From Burkholderiaceae bacterium (lineage in GTDB: Bacteria; Pseudomonadota; Gammaproteobacteria; Burkholderiales; Burkholderiaceae), in contig JAKONS010000439.1 in assembly GCA_022701845.1 (NCBI GenBank), positions 1 through 7,378 of the forward strand: 7,378 nucleotides of DNA. The letters are read 5' to 3'. How positions within the stretch are numbered: the stretch's first letter is position 1; each line of letters opens with the position of its first letter. The notes beneath the pieces are model-generated. The model was not told where the DNA came from, searched no databases, and saw only the letters and a list, made by a program, of their open reading frames with translations. Shown here in pieces: positions 1-6,560 of the stretch. Both the position numbers and the translations under genes were made by a program.

Positions 1-190
1 AGGCGCAGCCGTAGAGGTTGGGCAAGGCGCCGGTGCCGGCCAGGCCGCCGCGGCTCTCGCCCTGCCAGGTGTCGGCCCACACCCGCCAGCGGCTGGCGGC
101 GATCGTCTGCGCCGTCGGGTTCTGCAGACGCCCGCCCGCCACCAGGTCGACCGAGCCGGCGGCGACGATGCCGGTGCCCAGGGTGAGGTC
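1..190 (-). other. End of the beta-helix and start of a distinct C-terminal segment, cut by the window edge
   Basis: Residues 2124-2186. After a last repeat-like stretch (DLTLGTGIVAAGSVDLVAGG) the sequence changes character: RWRVWADTWQGESRGG brings three Trp within seven residues in a protein otherwise poor in Trp, followed by GTGALPNLYGCA with a Cys. In large TPS exoproteins of this kind, as far as I recall the family, such a segment closes the beta-helix and precedes MBG/YDG-type repeats. What follows here is outside the window, so this is only an expectation. Confidence 0.5.
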
Positions 191-3100
191 CTGCGTCACG
201 GTGCGCACCAGCGCCGAGCCGGCGTCCAGGCGGGTGGCCTGCTCGGTGGTGACCCGGTTGGCGGCGGCGTCGAAGCCGGCGGCCGACACTGCGGCCAGGG
301 TGAGCGCGTCGCCGTCCACATACGAGAACGCGCCGGCGGCGCTGCCGCCCACGGTGCCGACCCGGTTGGCACTGCTCTGCAGATCGACCCGGCCGCCGCC
401 GGAGCGGGCCAGCAGCGTGCCGGCGGAGATGCCCGCGCCGGCCGCCTGGGTGATGTCGCCTGCGGAGACCAGCCCCAGCGTCGGCGCGGCGAGCGGGGCG
501 TCGAGCCGAATGGCGCCGCCCGCGCCGTTCTGCAGGGTGAGCGCCCCGGTGGAGGTCAAGGCGCCGGTCACGGTGATGTCGCCGGCGTGGGCGTTGCTGC
601 CGACCACCACGGTCGGTGCGCCCAGGTTGGCGAAGTCGGCCGCGGAAATCGCGAAACCGGTGGCGGCGCCGGCGCCGAGGGTGATCGGCGCGGTCGTCCG
701 GTCTGCCGCCGCGCCGCTGGCGTCGACGCCGCCGGGCCGCAGGTCGATGGTGGCGGCGGCGGTGACCGGTGTATCGATGGCGATGGCGTCGGCGCTGCCG
801 TCGTTGCCGGCGCGCAGCACCAGGTTGCGGCCGCCGACGACGGTTTGCGCGCCGCTGCCGGAGGCCGCCGGCTGCACCGCCAGGCCGCGGCCGTTGGCCA
901 GGGCGCTGCCGGTGAGTTCCAGGTCGCCGGTGGCCGAGACCACGCCGGCGCCGTTGGTCACCAGCACGCCGGTGCTGGTGGAGCCGGCCCGGGCGGTATC
1001 GGCCACCGCGCCGCGCAGCGTGATGCCGCCGCTTGCGGAACGCACCGATGCGCCGCTCACCGCCACGCCCTGCCCGGTCACCGGCGCGCCGGTGGCGATG
1101 CCCAGCGCCCGGTCGCCGCCGACGCCGGTCACCGTGATGGCGCCGGTGGTGGTGAAGACGCCGGCGCCGGGGTTGCTGCCGGAGATCACGACGCCGCTGT
1201 TGTCGTTGCTCGCGCCGGTGATCGACACGGTGCCGGTGGAGGCGCTGACGGTGGCGTCGTCCAGCCAGACGCCCGGCCGCGCCGACGCCGGGTCGGGCGC
1301 CGCGGTGGCGGTGCGCCCGACCAGGGTGACGGCGCCGCCGGCGCCGGTGTCGGAGCGCCCGACCCGGGTATCGACCGGGCCGCCCAGGCGCAGCGCGGCA
1401 TCCCGGGCGACACCGCCGGTGCCGGTGCCGGCGCCCTGCCAGGCGCTGTTCATCGTGACGGTGCCGCCGTTGGTGTAGATGCCCGCGCCGAAATCGATCT
1501 GCCCGCCGCCGGCCGCGGCGCTGCTGCCGTCCAGGCCGGCGCGAAAGCCGACGTTCATCGGCCCGGCGCCGCTGGCCTGGATGGTCGCGGCACTGCCGGT
1601 CGAGCGGATGCTGCGGTTGGCGGTGAGCTCGACCGCGCTGCCGGCGGTGATGCCGGTGCCGACGGTCACGTCGCCGCCCTGCGAGCGCACCGCGACCGAG
1701 CCGGCGGCGAGGGTGGCGGCGTTCACCGTCTGCGCCTGGCTGGCGGTGGCGTCGAAGGTGGGCGCCGCCACCGCTGCGATGGCGACGCTGTCGGTGCCGG
1801 TATAGGCGAAACCGGTGGTCGCGCTGCCGCCGACGCGGGCGACGCGGTTGTTCGGGTTGCGCAGGTCGACGCTGCCGCCGGTCGAGCGCGCCAGCAGCGT
1901 GCCGGCGGCGATGTCGCCGCCGGTCTGCGCGATGTCGCCGGCCGAGACCAGGCCCAATGTTCCAGCGGTGACGCCGCCGCCGAGCCGGATCGCGCCGGCC
2001 GCCCCGGTCTGCAGCGTGAGTGCGCCGTTGGTGGCGATGGCGCCGACCACCGCGATGTCGGCGGCCTGCAGGCTGCCGCCGACGACGATGGCCGGTGCCG
2101 CGAGGCGCGCGAATTCCGCGCCCGAGAGGTCGAAGCCGGCCGCGGCGCCGGTCGAGCCCAGGGTGATCGGCGTGCCGGTGCGCTCCAGGCCGAGTCCGGT
2201 CGCGTCCACGCCGCCCGGGCGCAGGTTCAGGGTGCCGGCGGCGGTCACCGGTGCGGCGATGGCGATGGCGTCGGTGGCGCCGCTGTTGCCGGCGCGCAGC
2301 ACGACGTTGCGGCCGCCGGCGACCGCGGTGGCCGGCGTGCCGGTGGCCGCCAGGATCGCCAGCCCGGCGCCATCGGCGGCGGCGCTGCCGGTGAGTTCGA
2401 TGTCGCCGCCGGTGGTCGACACCAGCGTGCCGCCCGAGAGCTGCACGCCCGCGCTGGTGCTGTCCGCCCGGGCGGTGTCGGCCACCGCGCCGCGCACGGT
2501 GATGGCGCCGCCGGTGCTGGACAACCCGGCGCCGGTGATCTGCACCCCGCGCGAGGACTGCACCGGCACGCTGCCGCCGCCGGCGCCCGGCCGGTCGGTG
2601 CCGCTGCCGCTCACCGCGATGGCGCCGGTGGTGGTGCGGATGCCCTGGGTGGTGGCGGTGCCGGCGATCAGCACGCCGGTGTTGTTGGTGCTGCTGCCGG
2701 CGACGGTGACGTTGCCGGTCGAGGCCAGCAGCGTGGCGCCGTCGAGCCACACGCCGGGCTGGCTGGACGACGCGTTGGCCACCGGCGTGGTGGTGCGGCC
2801 GACGAGCCCGATGAGGCCGCCGGCGCCGCTGTCGGCCTGGCCGACCCGGGTGTCGATCACGTTGGTGAGGTGGATGCCGGCGTCGCCGGCGCCGGTGGCC
2901 GACCAGTTGCCGTTCATGAGCACGCCGCCGCCGTTGGTGCGGATGGTGCCGTCGTAGCTCACCTGGCCGCCGCCCACCGTGGGGCCGCTGGCGTTGGCGT
3001 CGGCGTTGAACACCACATTGAGCGACGACGGGCCGGTGGCCTGGATCGACACGGTGGCGTCGTCGGAGCGGATGCTGCGGTTGGCGTCCAGCCGCAGCGT

Positions 3101-6100
3101 GGTGCCGGCCGACGCGGCGGTGCCGGCGGTGATCGCCACGCCGCTGCGCATGACGATGTCGCCCTGCAGCGCGGAGCCGCCGGTGCCGGTGCCGATGGTG
3201 ACGTTGCTGCCGGCGTCGAGCGCGGCGTTGATGTCGCCGACCTGCAGGGTGGATGCCGCCACCGGCACGAAGGGGCTGGTGCCCAGGCTGCCGGTGGTAT
3301 TGCCGTGCACGATCGCCACGTCGTTCGGGTCGACGGTCCAGGTGCCGTGGCGGACGCTGCCGCCGGCGTCGGCCTGGACGCCGCGCAGGTCGAAGGTGCC
3401 GCCGGAGTTGTCGATGCGGCCACCGGCGCCGGCCGCGTCGGCGGTGCGCGCCTGCAGCGTGCCGTAGGCGATGACCGAGGTGTCGCCCAGCAGCGATACC
3501 GCGCCGCCGTTGCCGCTGGCCGTCGCGTTGGCGGCGATCAGGGTGCTGTTGTCGACCGCGACGATGCCGCTGGCCGCCTGCCCCGGCACCGCCCTCCCCC
3601 GCACCGACACCGTCCCGCCGCCGGTCGCGCCGCTGGCGTCGAGCCGGGCCACGGTGCCGGCATCGCCCTGCACCAGCACGTTGCGCCCGGTCGCGGCGAT
3701 GCTGCCGCCGACGCCGGTGGTGCTGATGGTGCTGGCCAGCGGCTGCGCCGCGCCGTCCACGAAGTCGAAGCCCGGCCCGCCGCTGACCTGGGCGCTCACC
3801 TGGCGCAGATAGACGTCGCCGGCGCCGCCGTCGACGGCGATGGTGCCGCCGGCCGCGGCCAGGCCGTTGCCGCCAGTGGCGCTCACCGCCACCGCCGCCG
3901 GGTCGGACGCGTCCTGGGTGACGGTGCCGCTGCGGTAGTTGAATCCGCGCGAACCGGCGGTGCCGGTGATCGCGATGCGCCGTCCCGCCCCGGCGGTGAT
4001 GTTGCTGCCTTCCAGCCGCACGCCCTGCGACGGGCCGTAGACATACGGTCCGACGACGCCGGAGGCCGACGGGCTGGTGGCGGACTCGGCCTGGGCCGGC
4101 GAGATCTTGCCGCCCATGCCGGTGATCGCCACGTCGCCGCCGGTAGCGATGGTGGCGGCGCCGATGCCGACCCCCGCGCTGGCGGCGCCCTGGTAGGCGG
4201 TCAACGCATCGCCGGCCTGGTAGTCGCGGCTGCTGCCGGTCAGGCCGACGGTGCCGGTGCCCGACTGCAGGAGCGTGGGTGCGCCCGGCGGGCCGTCGTT
4301 GTTCAGGCGGCGCAGGGCGATGCCGTCGGCGCCCAGCCCGCCCTGGCCGTCGAGCGTGATGGCGCCGGCGCCGGTGCGCAGGGTGGAACTCGCCAGCTGT
4401 ACGCCGGTGCCGGAAAACTGGAGCCCGCCCCGGACGTCCACGACGGTGGCGCCGACGCCGCGCGCCACGATGGCGCCGCCCCCGGTGCAGGCCGTGCCCA
4501 CGCAGGTGTCGAGCACGCTGTTGCGCAGCGTGATCGCGTCGGCGGAGCCGCTGTCGCTGTAGTTGAAGCCGCCGGCCGCCCTGCCCTGCGCCGCATCGCT
4601 CTGGCCGAAGAAACGGATGTTGCCGCCCCGGGTGGCGATGGTGGAGTCGGAAATATCGACATAGCCCTGGCGCGCGCTGGTGTCGGACGCCTCCTGGATC
4701 GGCTGCGCGCCGGTCGGCACGGTGCCGATCGCGTCGGTGTTGAAGTCGACGTTCAACGCCCCGGCATTGCCGGTGGAGGCGATGGCGTTGTTGCCGGCCA
4801 GCACCACGTTGCGCTCGGAATTGAAAGCCAGCGTGCTGTCGCGGCCCGCGGTCTTGCTGATCTGGGCGCCGGTTTCCAGGGTGATGCCGATGGCCGCGGG
4901 GGCGTCGGGCGTGCCGGTGCCGCCGCTGTTGAGCGCGACGTCGGTGGCGCGGCCCAGGGTGGTGCCGAGCGGGGCGGCCGACACCCGCGAAGCCGCGGTG
5001 GACGACGGATAGCCGGTGGCGCTGTAGACCGGCTGGTTGTCGGAGCCGGTGCCCACCACGGTGATGTTGCGCGGCGTGGTGACGGCCCAGGTGCCGTTGG
5101 CGCCGCTGCCGCCGGAGGCGTCGACCGAGGCGCTGGCGCCGATCTCCAGCGTGGCGCCGGCGGTGGTGATGCGGCCGCCGTCGGTGCTGCCGCGCGCGTT
5201 CAGGGTGCCGGAGACATGGGCCGCGGCCCCCTGGGTGAAGGGATTGGTCGAGCGCGACAGCGCCGAGGTGAGCTCGGTGCTGACGCCGACCGTCACCGTG
5301 CCGCCCGCCCCCGCGCTGCCGTTGGCGTCGATGACGGCGCCCGGCGCCATGGCCAGCGCGCCGCCGCCGTTGAGCGTCACCGCGCCGCCGGCGCTGCCGC
5401 TGGCGTCGATGGCGCCGGCGGAAAAACGCAGCTGCTGCGCATCGACCGTCACCGTGCCGCCGCGCAGTGCGCCGCCGGTGGCGTCGATCTGCCCGCCGGC
5501 GATCTCGACGAGGTTGCCGCCGTCGTTGCGGCCGTTGCCGGCGCTGCCGTCCAGCACGATCTGCCCGCCGCGGCTGGCCAGGGTGCGGGCGCGCAGGGTG
5601 CCGCTCTGGCGCACCACCGTCTGCGAGGCGGTGGAGGCGGCGCGCAAGGCCACCGCCCCGCCGTCGGCCGAGATGGTGCCGGTGTTGGCCACCAGCGCGC
5701 TCACCGTCGAGGGCGTGTTGATGCGCAGCGTGGTCAGGCCGTCGCCGACCGGGTCGACCACCAGGGTCAGGTTGTCGGCCGAGCCCAGGTTCACCGCGCC
5801 GCCGGTGGCGGTCAGGTTGCCGGCGTTGTTCACCGCGCCGCCGATCAGGGCGATGCCGCTGGCGCTGCCGGCGCCGCCGGCGTTGGCGGTGATGGTGGCG
5901 CCCGGCTGCACGGTGACGCCCGCGGCGGCGGCGGTGCTGCCGGCCGGCCGGGCGAAGGTCAGCTCGGCCCGGGCGGTGTTCGGGTCGACCGCGCCGCTGT
6001 TCATGAAGGCGGCGTTGCGGGTGGTGGCGTTGGCGCCGGCGATGTCCAGGGTGGAGGCCAGCAGCCCGCCCACGTTGACCTGCGCGGTGCCGGCGAAGGT

Positions 6101-6559
6101 GACGCCGTTCGGGTTGATCAGGTAGACCGAGCCGCCGGCCGCCCCCGGATTGCCGGCCAGCGAGGTGCCGAGCCGGCCGGCGATCAGCGAGGCCTGCGCG
6201 CCGGTGACCCGGTTCAGCAGCACCGCGGCGGCGCTGGCCTGGGTGATGTTGACCTGGTCGAGCGCGCCGATGGAGAACGTCTGCCAGTTAAGGATGGCGC
6301 GGTTGCTGGCCTGCGAGATGCCCAGGGTCAGCCCGCCGGCGGCGTTGGCGGCGGCGACGCCGACGGCCACCGTGCCGCCCACCGGCGTGGCGCCGGTGGG
6401 CACGATCTGCGCCAGCGCCAGCGCCGGCGTCAGGCCCAGGCAGGCCACCGCCAGCGCGATCGGGTGCGGCCGGGTGGGCAGCCTGCCCGCAGCGCGTGGA
6501 TGGGGTTGGGCATGTGCTTGGGCAGGCAGTGGCGACTGCTGGCGGAGGGCTCGCGTCAT
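1..6559 (-). CDS. Giant two-partner secretion exoprotein (TpsA, filamentous haemagglutinin/adhesin type), partial at C-terminus
   Basis: A very large secreted or surface-anchored beta-helical protein, most likely an adhesin or biofilm factor. The frame runs from ATG 6559 for 2186 codons without a stop and leaves the window at base 1. Order of parts: signal peptide (residues ~1-50, ending PALALA|QIV); TPS domain (~51-300) with NWQTFSIG at 91-98, NRV at 116-118, YLINPNGVTF at 146-155 and GIALIGGAVNNAG from 235; Gly/Ala/Thr/Ser-rich beta-helix (~300-2145) with GTW modules at 489 and 1072 and a duplicated block at 1119-2123; then a Trp-rich segment (RWRVWADTWQG) and LPNLYGC at the left edge. It has essentially no lysine (two seen, 569 and 818) and four cysteines by eye (40, 686, 691, 2185). 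The start is supported by an AGAAGG site, the signal peptide that follows at once, and the stop of tpsB one base upstream. Family call is firm; the ligand or role (adhesion, aggregation) cannot be read from the sequence. Confidence 0.93.
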   Translation of the reverse strand, partial: MTRALRQQSPLPAQAHAQPHPRAAGRLPTRPHPIALAVACLGLTPALALAQIVPTGATPVGGTVAVGVAAANAAGGLTLGISQASNRAILNWQTFSIGALDQVNITQASAAAVLLNRVTGAQASLIAGRLGTSLAGNPGAAGGSVYLINPNGVTFAGTAQVNVGGLLASTLDIAGANATTRNAAFMNSGAVDPNTARAELTFARPAGSTAAAAGVTVQPGATITANAGGAGSASGIALIGGAVNNAGNLTATGGAVNLGSADNLTLVVDPVGDGLTTLRINTPSTVSALVANTGTISADGGAVALRAASTASQTVVRQSGTLRARTLASRGGQIVLDGSAGNGRNDGGNLVEIAGGQIDATGGALRGGTVTVDAQQLRFSAGAIDASGSAGGAVTLNGGGALAMAPGAVIDANGSAGAGGTVTVGVSTELTSALSRSTNPFTQGAAAHVSGTLNARGSTDGGRITTAGATLEIGASASVDASGGSGANGTWAVTTPRNITVVGTGSDNQPVYSATGYPSSTAASRVSAAPLGTTLGRATDVALNSGGTGTPDAPAAIGITLETGAQISKTAGRDSTLAFNSERNVVLAGNNAIASTGNAGALNVDFNTDAIGTVPTGAQPIQEASDTSARQGYVDISDSTIATRGGNIRFFGQSDAAQGRAAGGFNYSDSGSADAITLRNSVLDTCVGTACTGGGAIVARGVGATVVDVRGGLQFSGTGVQLASSTLRTGAGAITLDGQGGLGADGIALRRLNNDGPPGAPTLLQSGTGTVGLTGSSRDYQAGDALTAYQGAASAGVGIGAATIATGGDVAITGMGGKISPAQAESATSPSASGVVGPYVYGPSQGVRLEGSNITAGAGRRIAITGTAGSRGFNYRSGTVTQDASDPAAVAVSATGGNGLAAAGGTIAVDGGAGDVYLRQVSAQVSGGPGFDFVDGAAQPLASTISTTGVGGSIAATGRNVLVQGDAGTVARLDASGATGGGTVSVRGRAVPGQAASGIVAVDNSTLIAANATASGNGGAVSLLGDTSVIAYGTLQARTADAAGAGGRIDNSGGTFDLRGVQADAGGSVRHGTWTVDPNDVAIVHGNTTGSLGTSPFVPVAASTLQVGDINAALDAGSNVTIGTGTGGSALQGDIVMRSGVAITAGTAASAGTTLRLDANRSIRSDDATVSIQATGPSSLNVVFNADANASGPTVGGGQVSYDGTIRTNGGGVLMNGNWSATGAGDAGIHLTNVIDTRVGQADSGAGGLIGLVGRTTTPVANASSSQPGVWLDGATLLASTGNVTVAGSSTNNTGVLIAGTATTQGIRTTTGAIAVSGSGTDRPGAGGGSVPVQSSRGVQITGAGLSSTGGAITVRGAVADTARADSTSAGVQLSGGTLVSTTGGDIELTGSAAADGAGLAILAATGTPATAVAGGRNVVLRAGNSGATDAIAIAAPVTAAGTLNLRPGGVDATGLGLERTGTPITLGSTGAAAGFDLSGAEFARLAAPAIVVGGSLQAADIAVVGAIATNGALTLQTGAAGAIRLGGGVTAGTLGLVSAGDIAQTGGDIAAGTLLARSTGGSVDLRNPNNRVARVGGSATTGFAYTGTDSVAIAAVAAPTFDATASQAQTVNAATLAAGSVAVRSQGGDVTVGTGITAGSAVELTANRSIRSTGSAATIQASGAGPMNVGFRAGLDGSSAAAGGGQIDFGAGIYTNGGTVTMNSAWQGAGTGTGGVARDAALRLGGPVDTRVGRSDTGAGGAVTLVGRTATAAPDPASARPGVWLDDATVSASTGTVSITGASNDNSGVVISGSNPGAGVFTTTGAITVTGVGGDRALGIATGAPVTGQGVAVSGASVRSASGGITLRGAVADTARAGSTSTGVLVTNGAGVVSATGDLELTGSALANGRGLAVQPAASGSGAQTVVGGRNLVLRAGNDGSADAIAIDTPVTAAATIDLRPGGVDASGAAADRTTAPITLGAGAATGFAISAADFANLGAPTVVVGSNAHAGDITVTGALTSTGALTLQNGAGGAIRLDAPLAAPTLGLVSAGDITQAAGAGISAGTLLARSGGGRVDLQSSANRVGTVGGSAAGAFSYVDGDALTLAAVSAAGFDAAANRVTTEQATRLDAGSALVRTVTQDLTLGTGIVAAGSVDLVAGGRLQNPTAQTIAASRWRVWADTWQGESRGGLAGTGALPNLYGCA
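191..1672 (-). repeat. Long internal tandem repeat of the exoprotein, copy B (~494 residues)
   Basis: Residues 1630-2123, from DVTVGTG to just before DLTLGTG. Landmarks: LTANRSIRS, VDTRVGRSDTGAGG, LVGRT, GVWLDDATVSASTG, TLRGAVADTARAGSTSTGV, ELTGSA, GGRNLVLRAGN, LRPGGVDASG, LVSAGDITQ, GTLLARSGGG. Beyond it, DLTLGTGIVAAGSVDLVAGG (190 onward) looks like the start of a third, quickly diverging copy, so the boundary follows the repeat unit rather than a chance end. Confidence 0.88.
1673..3205 (-). repeat. Long internal tandem repeat of the exoprotein, copy A (~511 residues)
   Basis: Residues 1119-1629, from NVTIGTG to just before DVTVGTG. Landmarks in order: LDANRSIRS, IDTRVGQADSGAGG, LVGRT, GVWLDGATLLASTG, TVRGAVADTARADSTSAGV, ELTGSA, GGRNVVLRAGN, LRPGGVDATG, LVSAGDIAQ, GTLLARSTGG. 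Every landmark recurs in the same order in copy B, 1464 to 1479 bases away. Copy A carries about 23 extra residues near its start. Some stretches are almost identical at the DNA level as well, such as the one encoding RGAVADTARA. Confidence 0.88.
2980..3463 (-). repeat. GTW/'DPND' beta-helix module, copy 2
   Basis: Residues ~1033-1194. Begins GTLQARTADAAG, has GTWTVDPNDVAIVHG from residue 1072, then LQVGDINAALDAGSNVTIGTG, TLRLDANRSIRS, SLNVVFNADA. The WxxDPND signature followed by 'I-x-x-x-L-x-x-G-x-N-V-T-I' is a recurrent module of large TPS exoproteins in proteobacteria. Its second half overlaps the start of the long tandem duplication that follows. Confidence 0.65.
4730..5209 (-). repeat. 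GTW/'DP' beta-helix module, copy 1 (divergent)
   Basis: Residues ~451-610 of the exoprotein. It begins GTLNARG, reaches GTWAVTTPRNITVV at residue 489, and ends with STLAFNSERNVVLAG and ALNVDFNTDA. The same order of landmarks recurs in the module at about 2980-3463 (GTLQAR, GTWTVDPNDVAIV, TLRLDANRSIRS, SLNVVFNADA). The family form of the landmark is usually G-x-W-x-(V/I)-DP-x-(D/N); here Asp has been replaced by Thr. The match is by eye and remote outside these landmarks. Confidence 0.6.
5660..6409 (-). other. TPS secretion domain (haemagglutination activity domain) of the exoprotein
   Basis: Residues ~51-300. This N-terminal beta-helical cap is what the POTRA domains of the TpsB partner bind to start secretion. 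Visible family hallmarks are the NWQTFSIG motif (91-98; family consensus N/W-x-x-F-N/S-I/V-G), the following VNITQ strand, NRV (116-118), and the NPNG motif in YLINPNGVTF (146-155). The later conserved GIALIGGAVNNAGNLTATGG block (235-254) is the usual end of the extended TPS region. The exact C-terminal limit is approximate because the domain merges into the repeats. Confidence 0.9.
6410..6559 (-). other. Extended Sec signal peptide of the exoprotein (residues ~1-50)
   Basis: An unusually long n-region of about 33 residues (MTRALRQQSPLPAQAHAQP followed by Arg/Pro/His-rich sequence) precedes a hydrophobic core IALAVACLGLTPALALA. The best cleavage point is after Ala50 (ALA|QIV), leaving a mature protein starting with Gln. 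Long signal peptides are common in TPS exoproteins, but this n-region does not read like the canonical ESPR sequence of autotransporters and FHA-like proteins (no MNKIYRxxWN pattern). Cleavage site is judged by eye. Confidence 0.8.
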
Positions 6560-6560
6560 G

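Noticed and set aside
191..3205. A CRISPR array or insertion sequence as the cause of the repeated DNA
   Set aside because: The repeats are about 1.5 kb, in frame, diverged, and encode continuous beta-helix. There are no short identical direct repeats with unique spacers, no transposase and no inverted ends.
18..3812. Plus-strand open frames at 18-1478, 1479-1805, 1815-2957, 2979-3467 and 3471-3812, rich in Pro, Ala and Ser
   Set aside because: They lie antisense to the exoprotein in another frame, have no recognisable motifs, and their composition is what GC-rich antisense DNA gives.
4251..6125. Plus-strand open frames at 4251-4562, 4680-5012, 5037-6125 and 5467-5721
   Set aside because: Same reason: antisense to the beta-helix and TPS domain, with repetitive Pro/Ala or Arg-rich content and no signal, domain or ribosome site that stands out.
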